A stretch of 64,000 nt of DNA from Plantago major (lineage: Eukaryota > Streptophyta > Magnoliopsida > Lamiales > Plantaginaceae): contig CM048841.1 in assembly GCA_026545765.1 (NCBI GenBank), positions 3,899,212-3,963,211 on the forward strand, given 5' to 3'. This document shows, in pieces, positions 22,262 to 34,190 of this stretch; position 1 is the first letter of the stretch; each line of letters starts with the position of its first letter. Under the pieces are notes generated by a model. That model did not search any database and was not told where the DNA came from. It saw nothing but the letters and a program-made list of their open reading frames with translations. Made by a program: the position numbers and the translations under genes.

Positions 22262-24151
22262 TATAGTATGGAATACCATATGATATAAGTGTAAATTGGA
22301 TGGTTACACCAAACACTTGGGGTGGAGAGCTAATGTTTTCTTCCATTGAGAAAAAAAATTGACTTGATATATTTGAATTATTTAAGCATGAAGTACATTT
22401 AAGAAAAATTGATATAAATGCTCTGATGGAGTCGGCTGATTTGACCATAAATTAGATTGTCAATATTTAAGCATGGATTTTTTCAATATATTATAGGAGT
22501 AATTTATGGTTAAAGTCGACCTTAAACTTTTATAAAAACTCAAATGTGTCATTTATTTTGGGACGTAGGGAATAATATAAAAGACTATATTATATTAAAA
22601 TGGAATGCGTATTGTTTTTTTTTTGTCGGGTGCGGCAAATGTCTTAGTGATGTACCCCTACTCTCCTAATAATAACTTTTTAACATTGATATTCTTAAAT
22701 AAACTTTAACTAAATATTACTACTAAATCACGAAAAAAAGTTGTTATATACTTCAGCCGGCCCCATTCCAACTTTTAATTTTAATTTTTGTTTATTTGAA
22801 TTTAACTTTCCATACAAACATATCTTATACTTTTACTCATTTAACCTTCCATCTTATGAATTATTCAATTAATTCATATAGTTTACTCTTAAAACCTCTG
22901 ATCACCTCAACCAGAACTTGAGTATGGGATTGTGGGAGTATAAAAAAATTATTTTATAAACTCAAATCAAATACTCTTTCATTCTCAATCTCAACTTCTT
23001 ACTTTCATTTTCTGTTTCCCAATCTTAACTACACATATCTTAAATGAATAAAAAAATTTCTATTTTATTAGCTATCTCTCATACTTTTATATTTATTCAA
23101 ATTTAAATTTTCTAAATTGTTCTATTTATTTATACAATTTACTCTTAAAATCCGTACTCTATTTGAAGTTAAATTTGAAAAACATTGATATATTATGCAG
23201 TCTTTGTTTGTGTAAATTCCCTTAATTAATTAATTAAGTATACTTTATATTTTTATTATACTCCATGTCAGCGCAACTATATTAACTTGCATATAATCCT
23301 ACTGCATCAAAATTGCCGAAGATTTTGCTAAATAGATCAATCAAGTGCATAACTATCAAGTTTCATATCTATATATATCTTCTCGTTTCCTTATTTGAGA
23401 TTGCAAACATACTAAACAACCGGCAAATTTGTAATTTAATATTGAACCAAAATTTAATTAAGGTAACCGTTTTTTAATTAAATTTAAATCATCAAACACT
23501 CTTAATTTTTTTGACCAATCAGAATGAAAATATTTGCCAACTATAAATGCATGGACCAATGAGAGTTCTTTATTTTGCCACATATTTGAATGACTTGGAT
23601 AGTCTAGGATTGCTCAAAAACTGTTTTGGTTATTGTATACTTAAGTAAGATAAGATAGACAAAATGCCGATAATCCATTTCCGGAAATGGATATTTCGGT
23701 GAGCTAACGAGTTTAACGACTACTGAATACATACTATAAGGATTATAGATGGGCCTGGACCCAGCCCATTACTATTTTACTTTTTGTGGTGGGTTTAAAG
23801 GCGGGCCATTTTGGATTCCCATTAATTATCCAACCAAGTCTCCTGTGTAGCAGTAAGGTATAGGATAGGAGTATGAGGTTTAATTTACCTAATAGCATGT
23901 TCTTATTGTGTTTCACAACATATAATGCACGGGTATATCCATATTACAATATTAAAAATATCATGAGGTACTACACCATGTTGTAGGAGAAAATCGTATT
24001 ATGAACAGCTAAAAAATAAAAAGATGTATCATGTCATATAGGCACCGGCAGGGGCACAGGATAGCCTTGCTTGGGCTTTTCATATTAAGCAAATAGTACT
24101 CTCTACATCATTTTACAAGGTTTACCATTTGACTTTGTGAATTTTAAGGAA
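22262..24151. other. AT-rich intergenic DNA
   Basis: Nearly 1.9 kb of very AT-rich sequence. I see no gene, RNA or complete element. Homopolymer T and A tracts are common. Confidence 0.45.
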
Positions 24152-24153
24152 TA

Positions 24154-24404
24154 CTTCCTCCGTCCCGCAGAACTTCATACATTTGCTATTTTTAGCCGTC
24201 CCACAGAACTTCATACATTACCAAAAAGGGAAGCTACCTCACACCCAACAAATAATAAACAATCTCAACTTTACACTCAAATTACACATTTTGCCACTAA
24301 AAGTACACTTTTTTCCACCTTTTTTATATTCTATCATTACTTTAACTTTTCGCATAAAACTGCGCGCTAACGGTAATGTATGAAGTTCTCCGGGACGGAG
24401 GGAG
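24154..24404. mobile_element. Stowaway-like MITE, 251 bp, TA target duplication
   Basis: The left end CTTCCTCCGTCCCGCAGAAC and the right end GTTCTCCGGGACGGAGGGAG form inverted repeats, and the element is bounded by TA at 24152-24153 and 24405-24406. GAACTTCATAC is repeated inside the left arm. Ends and TA duplication are those of Stowaway (Tc1/mariner) MITEs. No coding content. Confidence 0.78.
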
Positions 24405-24406
24405 TA

Positions 24407-25386
24407 TGAAATAAAATAGTAAGTAGGTGGTAAAAAGTAAGAGATAATATATGAAGTATGAAGAGTGAGAAAATATTAATAAGTGGAGATGGTGAGATTC
24501 AAAAAATAAAATTGGTTAAGCTTTTAAAAAAAACTCTCAAAATGAGAAATAGTAAATATTTAAATATTATTTTGTGTAAGAAAGTAATTTTGACTGTAGG
24601 CATGTGGGGCAATGGTATGGTAGGTTTACATAATTTGTTTCGATTCATTTATGTTGCAGGTGAATTGTTGAATATATGAGCACTAATAACATTGTTAAGG
24701 TCGGTGACTCTAAGAACGGTTTGGAAGATGATTTCTCGTTAGAATTTATAAATAAACACCATGTACTACTCTGTATTGCCTAACCATATGATCGTACTGA
24801 AGGTTGTGTGTATGATCATGAGGAATATAATGAACTATACATATATACAATCTGGCATGCCACCTACACTCCGTTAAAGTCGAGTTGTACATTAAATCTT
24901 ATTAGATATAAAACTAAATAACTAAATTAAGTCTATATTTGTATGAACTGAACTAAATTGAATTTATTTATAGTATAAAAAACAACTGAACAAAACTTAA
25001 ATAAACTAATGTAAATAGAGTTTAAATCACCATTTTAAAAACATAAAATCGAATTGAAATTCGTATGTTAAAATGGTATTCCAAAAAATCTATCATAGTT
25101 TTGGTAAAAGCCGATACTATATAATGGAGTAGCTCCCATATCACGTGGGAGCCACATTACTAGTTTGGAGTTTGGATTGTTTAGTGAGGACAATAGTGTC
25201 ATTTTCCATGCATAGAAAGGAAATAATATCATCTCTGATGCACAAGAGATTTTGCAGGAGGATATTTGTTTGTCAGAGATTAAGTGAGAGAAATAGCTCT
25301 CCTCATCCATACCCTCTCATCCATCCCCCATCCAACCATCCGTGATCCGGCTACCAATTCATACCGGAGAAACCGAGTCGAGTCTC
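24407..25386. other. Upstream region of the Dof gene
   Basis: AT-rich until about 25250, then CT-rich, as expected for a promoter and leader. I cannot assign a single convincing TATA box. The opposite-strand frames are shadows of the Dof leader. Confidence 0.45.
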
Positions 25387-25546
25387 TTTTTTTCAATTTC
25401 TCACTGGTATCCGAAACCACCACTACTACACTAGTATTCATTTTTTTCGATTTCTCACTGGTATCTAGTACCACCACTACTCGTCTATTTTTTTTTTTTT
25501 TCGATTTCTCACTAGTATCTGATACCACCACTACTAGTCTACTACT
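25387..25546 (+). repeat. Three 54-bp tandem repeats in the Dof leader
   Basis: T-rich tract, then TTTCTCACTGGTATC, a short gap and ACCACCACTACT, occurs three times. TCACT starts at 25401, 25455 and 25509, an exact 54-bp (18-codon) period. The array ends one base before the Dof start codon. The frame is open through all three units but contains no ATG, so this is most simply 5' UTR. Confidence 0.82.
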
Positions 25547-25547
25547 A

Positions 25548-26231
25548 ATGCAACACGATATACACTCCTCCATCGGCGTCGGCCGGTTCGACCGGCGGCT
25601 CCGGCCGTACGGCCACCACCCACCGTTGAAGTGTCCACGTTGCGACTCACTCAACACCAAATTCTGCTACTACAACAACTACAACCTCTCGCAGCCCCGC
25701 CACTTCTGCAAAAGCTGCCGACGCTACTGGACCAAAGGCGGCGTGCTTCGCAACGTCCCCGTCGGCGGCGGCTGCCGGAAAACCAAGCGATCGAAGCCTA
25801 AATCCGATCGCAACTCCAATCGGAGCTCCAGCAGCGACAGCTCCACCCACACCGCCGCCGCGAACACGGCGGCGGCGCCCGAGGATGTCGGCGCTCCCGA
25901 TCAGTCAGTTGCGGCGTTGAACTTCACCGATCAGTCAGCTCCGGCGTTCAATTTCAATCCTCCGCAGGAATCGGAAGGCGGACAGATGTTCGGGAGCTTT
26001 ACGAGCCTGATGACGTCACATGAGATGTTAGGGTTTCGTGGATCGGATGTTTGCGGAGGTGAGGAGGAGCTCGCGGCGGCGATGAATTGGGGAGACGGTG
26101 GCGTAGGTGGTTGTGGAGGAGATGAAGGGCTGTTTGATTTAACGGGTCGGGTTGAGAGTGGTTCGTACTGGAGTCGAAGTGAGTGGACGGAGAATGATCA
26201 GTCCCTTAATGATAACGACTACCTTCCGTAG
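25548..26231 (+). CDS. DOF: Dof-type zinc-finger transcription factor (DOF5.4/OBP4-like)
   Basis: Encodes 227 residues from the only ATG in the frame to TAG at 26229-26231, apparently without introns. Residues 27-80 are a complete Dof domain with CX2CX21CX2C cysteines at 29, 32, 54 and 57 ([19 protein letters not shown], then [20 protein letters not shown]). Dof proteins are plant-specific nuclear factors that bind AAAG sites. The start [14 protein letters not shown], a basic KTKRSKPK stretch after the finger and the Trp-rich end (SYWSRSEW, then NDYLP) resemble the DOF5.4/OBP4 group. The middle is Ala/Ser-rich with a repeated [12 protein letters not shown] phrase. The frame is open for 88 codons upstream but has no ATG there, so the start at 25548 is preferred. 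GC content is far above the flanks. No breaks. Confidence 0.93.
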   Translation: MQHDIHSSIGVGRFDRRLRPYGHHPPLKCPRCDSLNTKFCYYNNYNLSQPRHFCKSCRRYWTKGGVLRNVPVGGGCRKTKRSKPKSDRNSNRSSSSDSSTHTAAANTAAAPEDVGAPDQSVAALNFTDQSAPAFNFNPPQESEGGQMFGSFTSLMTSHEMLGFRGSDVCGGEEELAAAMNWGDGGVGGCGGDEGLFDLTGRVESGSYWSRSEWTENDQSLNDNDYLP

Positions 26232-27490
26232 ACTCAGGTTTATTCTACCGTGCCGTATGCTGTAGACTTTTGATGGTTTAAACCAGACACTCCTCAAATA
26301 CTCGGTGCTCAACCTAATTCATTCATTTGAAAGAGCTTTTTTAACTCTGTTGTTGAATCGATTAGTGGTTGGTCGTTACGAATTGATATACAGTCGAATC
26401 CAATATAATACGTGGATTATTCGGCTTAGCAGTGAGTAATTAATACTAGTGGTAATTTTTATCTGATGATATACTATTATGTAAATTTCTTTTCTGGTTT
26501 TTGTGTTGGGTGGTTTTGCTTGTGAAGCGGATGTACTATGAGCATATAGCAAAAACTAACTTCCACGGTCTTCTCCTTCATTTTTTCTTTGATCTTTCTG
26601 GTTTTTGTGGAACTTGTTTAAACTCTATGTACTACTTGTGTTTGATTAATTCAGAATGCAAGAATTGCTTTGAACTGAGTTGATATACTACTGTGGTTCA
26701 TCTTTCTCTATGTTGATTAATGTGGTTAAAATGCAATAATGTTAATTGAAATATGAATGTATGTTTCTCTTATTTTTTAAATTGATCTGCATATGCGTTT
26801 AAATTCGTTCAAAATAATAGTTGATGTATTATGCTCTTAATAGTACAATCAAAATGCCCTCTACAATCCCTGGTACACCAAAACCAACTAAAAAGTTCGG
26901 AGTTCCGGTACGATGCATCCATGTAGTACCCGAACATTTTATATCTGTTGGACAGGCAAATAACTGACTATACATTAATATTTTTTTGGGCGAATTATAT
27001 ATGGAATGCCGTTAGATTTAGAATTACAGATAGGTGTCAGATTAATTATGATAACAATATGAGTCAGGTTAGATAAAATCAATGACATATTAGGCCACGA
27101 TTTTGACTTTTGGCAATTTAAAATCTGGAAAATACATTTCTACCCGCTCAATTATCGACTTTTTGAATGGTACAAACGTTAAGTTATCGATGTCGCGTCT
27201 TGCACGCGTGGACTTATGTAATTAAACGAACTTGTATATCTTAAATGTAATTGATTTACGTAGTTATTTTTTTAAAAAGTAGCCGTTGGGTAGTTAAATG
27301 GAGGCAATTTATACACCAAAACTTGCCATTTTGTCTCCTTATTTCAGATTTTTTCACTACAAAATTATCTAGTTCAATTATGGCTTCTAGCTCGAATGTT
27401 TCAAGTGATTATCCGGCAATTGGTGTCATTCACTATAAGTATATACGTGTTAATATATATTACGTTGGCCGAGTATCGAGCACTATGTAC
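26232..27490. other. 3' flank of the Dof gene and intergenic DNA
   Basis: Contains the Dof 3' UTR (no single polyadenylation signal stands out) and AT-rich spacer. No further gene is supportable. Confidence 0.45.
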
Positions 27491-27828
27491 TACATTTTAT
27501 ATATAAGTATTGTTTCTAAAAATCATTTTGTATAATAATTTTTTCATGTATTTTGTTAAACAAATGTACATATTAGCATTTGAAAATCCTATTAGTATAG
27601 CATGTACTTAATTAAATAACAATAATAAAATAAATATTCTTTTAGAAAATAATTATTGATTTAAGGGCCCTTAATTTAACTTGGATGCTCGTGAGCAAGC
27701 TTGAACATACATACACACGCTTAACGAAACACAAAAATGGTTCAAGATGTAATCCTTAAAAAAGTTTATAAAAGAGAAGTACCAAATAATTCAAATAATT
27801 ATCAATGGAAATAAAAATTATTCCAGAA

Positions 27829-27905
<77 letters not shown>

Positions 27906-28243
27906 ATTTTATATGTAAGTATTGTTTCTAAAAATCATTTTGTACAATAGCTTTTTCATGTATTTTGTTAAACAAATGTACCTATTAGCATTTGAAAATC
28001 CTATTAGTATAGCATGTACTTAATTAAATAACAATAATAAAATAAATATTCTTTTAGAAAATAATTATTAATTTAAGGGTCCTTAATTTAATTTGGATGC
28101 TCGTGAGCAAGCTTAAACATACATACACACGCTGAACGAAACACAAAAATGGTTCAAGATGTATTCCTTAAAAAATTTATAAAAGAGAAGTACCAAACTA
28201 CAATTCAAATAATTATTATTGAAAATAAAAATTATTCCAGCAT
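27491..28243. repeat. Direct duplication of about 340 bp with a 412-bp period
   Basis: The blocks at 27491-27828 and 27903-28243 are near-copies. TACATTTTATAT, ATTAAATAACAATAATAAAA and TGGATGCTCGTGAGCAAGCT recur in both, 412 bp apart. The copies differ by scattered substitutions. A TA microsatellite separates them, and a second imperfect TA-rich tract follows the second copy. Confidence 0.8.
27833..27901. repeat. (TA)n microsatellite
   Basis: About 34 uninterrupted AT dinucleotides between the two halves of the direct duplication. Array length in an assembly is often unreliable for such tracts. Confidence 0.92.
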
Positions 28244-28599
28244 TACAAAGTAATAAATAAATTATATATATATAGATATATACACATATACAGATATATA
28301 TGTATAATTATTTGATATATATATGTATACATATAGATATATATGTGTGTGTGGGGCAAATTATATGTGTATGTGTGGGGCAAATTAGAAAATGTTAGAA
28401 AATAACTAAGGCATGTTTGGTTTGTTTATAATCTTATAGCTTATGGCCTTATGCCTTGTGGTGTAGGATACATATGATTTGCTCAACGCTAAATTACCAC
28501 TTTGATGAATTTATTTTCGAAATAGACATGTTACATGAATATTCGGCTCGTGGAGATGATTGTTAATTGAAACTTGAATTTTAACCTCTAAACAAACAC

Positions 28600-28841
28600 A
28601 AAGTCTCATGAGAGACGGTCTGCAGATAATTTATCTAGAGACGGCCTATGTTATCAATAAAATCGTCCATGTAATTAATCAAAACGTCTATGTTGTCAAC
28701 CAAATAAGTCTTGTTGTAATATGGAAAAATACCAATGTTGAGAACATAGGTATTTTGATTAATAATATTGATGATTTTATTGACAATATAAGTCTGTCTC
28801 TAGATAAATTATCTAGATATCATATTTCAAGAGACTTAGAT
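28600..28841. mobile_element. MITE, about 240 bp, ends AAGTCTC...GAGACTT
   Basis: The left arm AAGTCTCATGAGAGACGGTC and ATAATTTATCTAGAGACGG pair with the right arm TCTCTAGATAAATTATCTAG and CAAGAGACTTA. The interior is AT-rich with repeated ATGTTATCAATAA-type phrases. A diverged relative lies at about 42110-42275 (GGAGACGGTATTTCAGGAGA end). No clear target duplication. Confidence 0.55.
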
Positions 28842-28875
28842 ATCATCATATTATTATACTAATAATAATAACTAT

Positions 28876-29374
28876 GTTATGAAACCCGGCGGGTCGACCC
28901 GGTTCAACCGCGACTCGGAGGGGGTCCGGGCCGAAAACCCCCCAAAACCGGAAAAAATCGGGTTTTGGTAAAAACCCGGCGGAACCGGTAAAAATCCGGT
29001 TCCACCCGCGTTTCTAAAAAAAAAAAAATCAAAAAACCCCAATCACAACAAAAGCCCTAATCGCTCAGTTCCTTTTCCTTTTCCTTTTCCTTTTTTGCGC
29101 TCATTCTTCTCCTGTTCTTCTCCCGTGCTTTAATGTTAATTGTTATTTTGAACTCAATGTTATGGAGTTATGGTGACTTTGTGTTTGGAATTGGCGTATA
29201 CGTTTATCGATGTTTCTATCTTTTTTTTAGATAAAAAATTGTATATGTTGAATTTTTAAGGCATACATTATGTTTTATTTTTAAAAATACTTTTTATAGG
29301 TTGACCCGAGTTGACCCGGTTGAACCTCCTACAGTAGGTAGGCCGGGTCAACGTCCGGGTCCGAGTTTCAAAAC
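28876..29374. mobile_element. Inverted-repeat element, about 500 bp, with proline-leader-like interior
   Basis: The start GTTATGAAACCCGGCGGGTC and the end ACGTCCGGGTCCGAGTTTCA are imperfect inverted repeats extended by GTCGACCCGGTTCAACC-type sequence on both sides. The flanks AATAATAACTAT (28864-28875) and AATAATACTAT (29375-29385) look like a target duplication with one indel. The interior contains GCCCTAATCGC, a TTTTCC repeat and CT-rich DNA resembling a gene leader. Superfamily not determined (hAT- or MULE-like possible). Confidence 0.45.
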
Positions 29375-29955
29375 AATAATACTATATGCATGTGTAATCG
29401 TATATTGCCGACATTCTTATGTTATGCTCTTGAATGGAGTTGGATTGGATCGGCAGTGTGTGGGGGTATATATATATAAAATATCTTAAAATTGGTGAAT
29501 AGTGTTGATGGCACGTAGAATAGAATGGATTTATCTAGCAAAAACAAAACTCAATTGGTGCTTTGTGGACTCTTGTGTGGTCCATTTTCTTATTATGTGA
29601 AATCAATTATCTCATCTCATTAAAAAATATATAGTGTATGATTAAAGAAATATAAATATATGATTAAGAATATGAAACCACTGCCAGCGCATGTTATATT
29701 ACTAACTGTTACAACTGGCCACTTAAAAGATAGATCATGCGCTCATAAATTACTACTTATATTAACACAAGTAGAAAAAATGATTGTTATACACAGACAA
29801 GGCTTTTAACCACATGGTCGTTCTCTTGATAAATTGATTAAGCTAGTTTTATAGAATAGACTCGTTTGTGTTGATTGTAAACAGATAGTATAGTGTGGAT
29901 TGTGATACTTCAACCCTAGAATAAAATATAACAATCACACTACAAAAAACTGGCA

Positions 29956-30365
29956 GTTTAGCGACGGAACTATCCGTTGCTAAACAATGACCGATCCGTC
30001 GCTAACGTCCTAGCAACGGATAAAAATTCCGTCGCCAATTCCTTCGTCACAATGATCATAACGACAGATAAACTATCCGTCGCTAAATAATGACGGATTT
30101 AGCGACGGATAGACTGTTGACTTTTTAGAGACGGATAAAAAGCTGGTTTTTCCTTTTAAAAAAAATCAAAATCTGCTCTATCTAGCGACGGATAGTTTAT
30201 CCGTCGCTAAAAAGAGACGAAATTAGCGACGAATAGTTTTTCCTTTTTTTTATTTTTAAATTAACTGGATATTTAGCGACGGATACTTTATCCGTCTCTA
30301 AATTGTGACGTGTTATGTTTTTCCGTCAATAATTAGAGACGGATAAGTTATCCGTCGCTAAATTG
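29956..30365. repeat. Left sub-terminal repeats of the CACTA element
   Basis: TAGCGACGGA and its complement TCCGTCGCTA occur about ten times, often as head-to-head pairs such as GACGGATAGTTTATCCGTCG (about 30186-30205). A related array is at 34190-34430 on the right. Such sub-terminal motifs are the known binding sites of CACTA transposition proteins. Confidence 0.85.
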
Positions 30366-30576
30366 AACAGATTTTGATTTTTTAAAAAAATATTTTGATG
30401 CCTGTTTTCATATTTCACCAGTTTCACAAATATAATGTCCGATAGTAAATCCAGAATAATGAAATTGTTTTAATTAAACAAAAATAATTCAACAAAATAC
30501 AAATTATCCGTAATTAAATGAAATATTCGTACATAGTTTAAAGTAAGAAGTCAGAAAAACATAAGTCCAAATCTAA

Positions 30577-32367
30577 CTACCGGGCAGGGGTGGCTGGTGA
30601 TGGAACGTGGCCATGAAAGTCTGCGTCTGTTGCCGAAGACGCTGGTTATCCTCCTGTTGTTGTCTAGCTAGCTGCTCCATCTCCTGTCGGTGTTCCTCGT
30701 GAACTCTAGCTAGCTGTGCCGCAACCTATGCCTCCACCTGTGACTGCACCAACTCCGAGACCGGCTCCTGTGTGAAAAGCTGATGTCTAGATTGTTGTGA
30801 TGTTGAGTAGCTAGGAGTAGCCACCACAGGGCCGAAACTCCCCAATCCATATACTCGGCATTTGTTGTCCATTGGGTTGACGGATAAGAAGATGTTGTTT
30901 TGTTGTTCAATTGTCAGCTCCTCATCCGCATCAGCGAGCTGCCTCTCCACCTCAGCCTGAAATCGTAAAGTGCATATATCATGAGTTACAATTTTTTCAA
31001 AATAACTTGTACTACACAAATATGAACTTTAACCAAAATTAACGTACCACAATAGCCTCGGACTTGCTGTCGACCCATTTGCCGTTCTTCAGCTTAGCTC
31101 ATTTAAAGTGCTCGAGTGCGCTCTTCTCCTCCTCAATTGACACATGAAGAACATATATATGCAAACATTTAGCTAGCAACTCATTAAAGGTGTAGAAATT
31201 AAACACAAAACACATGAACGAATAAACTAACAAATTAGATGTACACTTACCGATTTAACATGATCCGTAACAACAGCTTGCGACCCATAGTGGTGCCTGG
31301 CCACCCTGGTACCATCAGATGTCTCAGTTAGCCGATTCTCTCTGTTCTGGTCCGCAATCTGCTTGACATCAGCACACTGCAGTAGGCCTGTCAAAGCGGC
31401 CACTCCTCCGATCCACACCATCCAGGCTTAAGGCCTCTGAGGTATAATTTTTTAGCTCCGTTAACCATTTTCTATACAAGTCTGACCCCAGCGTCTCGAA
31501 ACAAGGCCATATCTGGGGGAGCAACTTATTGGGAATGAAGTACGTTTTCTACATTCACAATTCCACACAACATCCAAATTACATAACGTAAATCGAGACA
31601 TCAATTTAATAAGATAACACAACAAAACATATTCAATGGTGACTAACATATCACCCAAGTCCAGCGGCTAACATACCACTCACATATAGTGGCTAACATA
31701 CCACTTACATTGTCCTAAAATTTACTAACACAGTGGTGATTAACATATCATCCAAGTTCAGTGGCTAACATACCACTCACATACAATGACTAACATACCA
31801 CTCACATTAAAACAACGATTATAATAACAAATAAAAGAATGTCAGATTTAAACTACCCGCAACTCATTAAAGTACTCGGCCTTCATCCGGTCCGAGATGT
31901 GCGACCACTTCTCGCCCCCCTCCCCCGGCATCTCCCTCTTGCCCCGTAAGATATCACCGAGTTTAGTGCTAGCTTCTGCAGGCCATAACCTTCAATGTAT
32001 AAGATACAAGAAACGAATATTAATTATTATAGTACAACAATGATGTGACATAAATTATCTTAAGCTATGGTCTATATAAAGGAATGCATAATACTTACTT
32101 CGATCTACCGTTCGGGAACAACACAAGCTTCCCATCCCACTTAGCGTCGACCACAACTCCTTCGGTGAAGGGACAACCGTCATCAGGTAAGTTACCCCAG
32201 ACCGATGTCGAGCCACTGCTCGAACTCGGTGGGGTCTCAGGAACCGCAGACCAGCTGCTCTGACTACCAGTCCCCTCCTGCTCCTCTGACTCTGACCCTC
32301 CTCCTCGACTACCCTCCGGCTGGCTGCATGGGGGAGTACAGTAGATGGATTTCCTTTGTCGCGGCAT
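30577..32367 (-). pseudogene. CACTA accessory protein with Transposase_24 (Ptta/En-Spm) domain, multi-exon
   Basis: An ATG at 32367-32365 opens MPRQRKSIYCTPPCSQPEGS. Exon 1 is Ser/Gly/Glu-rich, encodes VVDAKWDGKLVLFPNGRS and ends at 32099 before donor GTAAGT. Further exon-like blocks follow: PAEASTKLGDILRGK (about 31985-31860), then IADQNRENRL near 31340, then ADADEELTIEQQNNIF with KCRVYGLGSFG near 30840. These are hallmarks of the plant En/Spm Transposase_24 family. A TAG at 30726-30728 interrupts, after which the same frame continues as a Gln/Glu-rich coiled coil to TAG at 30577-30579. Exon borders other than the first donor are approximate. The early stop and damaged middle suggest a dead gene. 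Confidence 0.68.
31639..31801. repeat. 25-bp minisatellite GTGGCTAACATACCAC in a CACTA intron
   Basis: Six variants of the quasi-palindrome GTGGCTAACATACCAC start at about 31639, 31664, 31689, 31736, 31761 and 31786, mostly 25 bp apart. Two are exact copies. The same 17 bases with final T occur twice in the gag-only element (36753 and 36786). Confidence 0.78.
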
Positions 32368-32739
32368 CTGCAAGAACATGCCACAAATACATGAAAAATG
32401 TGTTAGTATACAACTACATGTAAAACATATATACATTTGACTCATAGTAAATCACAAATACTTGGTATTATCAACAACTAACTATATATATATATACATA
32501 ATCTGCCCTACATACATTTTGACTCGGTGTAAATCACAAATAATTGTTATTATCAACAACTAACTAGTTATATACATAATCTACCCTACTCACATACCCT
32601 CGGCGTCCTCGTCTAAGTCTACATACTGGTCCTCGTGCAGATCTATGAACTCATCATGAGCCTCTACAGGAGTTTTTGCTTGTTCATCGACAACCTCTTC
32701 TTGGTACGAGTTGGTAATTGAGTCGTCTTTCTCAACGTA

Positions 32740-33391
32740 CTATAATTTGGAGCGGGCATGTATAGGTATTGCAGCTAACCAGTCTGCCTTGTCGCATTTC
32801 CCGCTTGGATATTCAAGAAACACCACTTGCCGTGCTTGAGTCGCCAAGATAAATGGTTCGTACTTAGTACGGTACCTCCTCCTATGGCTTATGTCAACCA
32901 TTTCATACTGCTCCTTCTTCGTACCAAGTGGAGTAGGATCATACCAGTTAACATCAAACATAAAGGTTCTTTCAAGGGCAAACCAGAATATTCAAGGCGC
33001 ACTATTCGTTTCAGCTTCCCGTGGAAATCATACAAATCATCTGCTCCTACATCTTGCCCCCTGACACACACCCCAGAATTGCTTGTAGCCATGGCCGTGT
33101 TAGAGTCAATCATGATGATATGACATGAACGGTGTTCCTTCCTCACCATGATGATTCCATACCTCATACTGAGGCACGAATCCATTGCGTTTCAAGTGCT
33201 CGAGTACCGGGAGTCAAATATTGCTTGTTTCTACATTTGTTCAATTTGCAATGACACTTTATCAACCCCCCGCTTACACAAGCCGTTTGTGTCATCGCAA
33301 ATGCGATGAAGGCTTCAACCCCTTCCACAAAATTAGATTGAACTCTGCCATTAACAGTACAACAGTACAACCATGAACGATTGGGATTCAT
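32740..33391 (-). pseudogene. CACTA transposase C-terminal fragment (DUF4216-like)
   Basis: Minus-strand frames read SNSGVCVRGQDVGADDLYDF (about 33095-33030), then LKRIVRLEYSG and, after a frame change near 32960, MFDVNWYDPTPLGTKKEQYE and YEPFILATQARQVVFLEYPS. This is the order of DUF4216, the domain that follows the catalytic part of TNP2-like CACTA transposases. The upstream catalytic portion (Transposase_21) is missing and the first part is frame-broken. Fragment only. Confidence 0.72.
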
Positions 33392-34190
33392 TGGATGATT
33401 AACCTGACACGTCTGAATTTATTAGATTTATAACTATACGCATTACGTATTGAATTTCAACTCAATTCCAATTTCTGGCTATAATTGCATTGTTAATTAT
33501 AATACGTTCCAAATTTCATGAATTACATGCATTTTACGTTTAAAGTTTTTTTTTATAAGTTTCAAATTTGCATTACAATTACGAATTATAAATTAAAACA
33601 ATAGTAATTCTTAATTTCTAAGTTAATACGAGCCAATTATACTACAACCACCAAAATCACTAAATCTAAATGGTCTCCAAATACTCAACCAAATCTCACT
33701 AATCCCACTACATATACGAAAACATCAAATTAAATACCATACATACTTACAAACATCCTAACGTGATACTAACAAATCAATTTCACAATAAATCAATTCA
33801 ATTGCACAACCTCAAGCTTAACCTACTACTTAATATAAGCTATACTAGCTAGTAGATGAGTTTAAAAACATACAATTGCTCGAAATTAGCAAAAATCCCA
33901 AATTTAGAAAAGTAAGGGTTTTGGACGAATACCTTCAATTACGGGAAAAATAGCCAAAGAAGGATGAAATTGAAGGGCCACCCGAGTTCCTTGTTGAACG
34001 AGCTTCGAAAAGAGTCCAAGATTGGCCGGAATGGTCGAGTTTTGATCGGACTTTGAAAAGGGGCGAATTGAGAAGAGAGAAAGAATGTAAATGTAAGGTA
34101 TGTATGTAATCGAAATGTGGAAGAAGAAGGCCTGTTCCCGTTTTTAATTTTCTTTTTTAAATTACTTTTTTAACGAGGATAATCTGTCCG
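33392..34190. other. Non-coding part of the CACTA element
   Basis: AT-rich sequence upstream (minus sense) of the transposase fragment. I find no domain. It probably spans the internal deletion point and old 5' leader. Right sub-terminal repeats begin at about 34190. Confidence 0.4.

Noticed and set aside
22262..24151. tRNA, rRNA or organelle-DNA insert in the AT-rich spacers
   Set aside because: I found no cloverleaf, rRNA core sequence or organelle gene text by eye in this or the other spacers.
25284..25547. 88-codon N-terminal extension of the Dof protein
   Set aside because: The frame is open but has no ATG, and its content is low-complexity repeat translation. The ATG at 25548 matches the usual Dof start.
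25280..25660. Minus-strand ORF over the Dof leader
   Set aside because: Shadow of the 54-bp repeat array. Repetitive Val/Ser/Lys translation without a domain.
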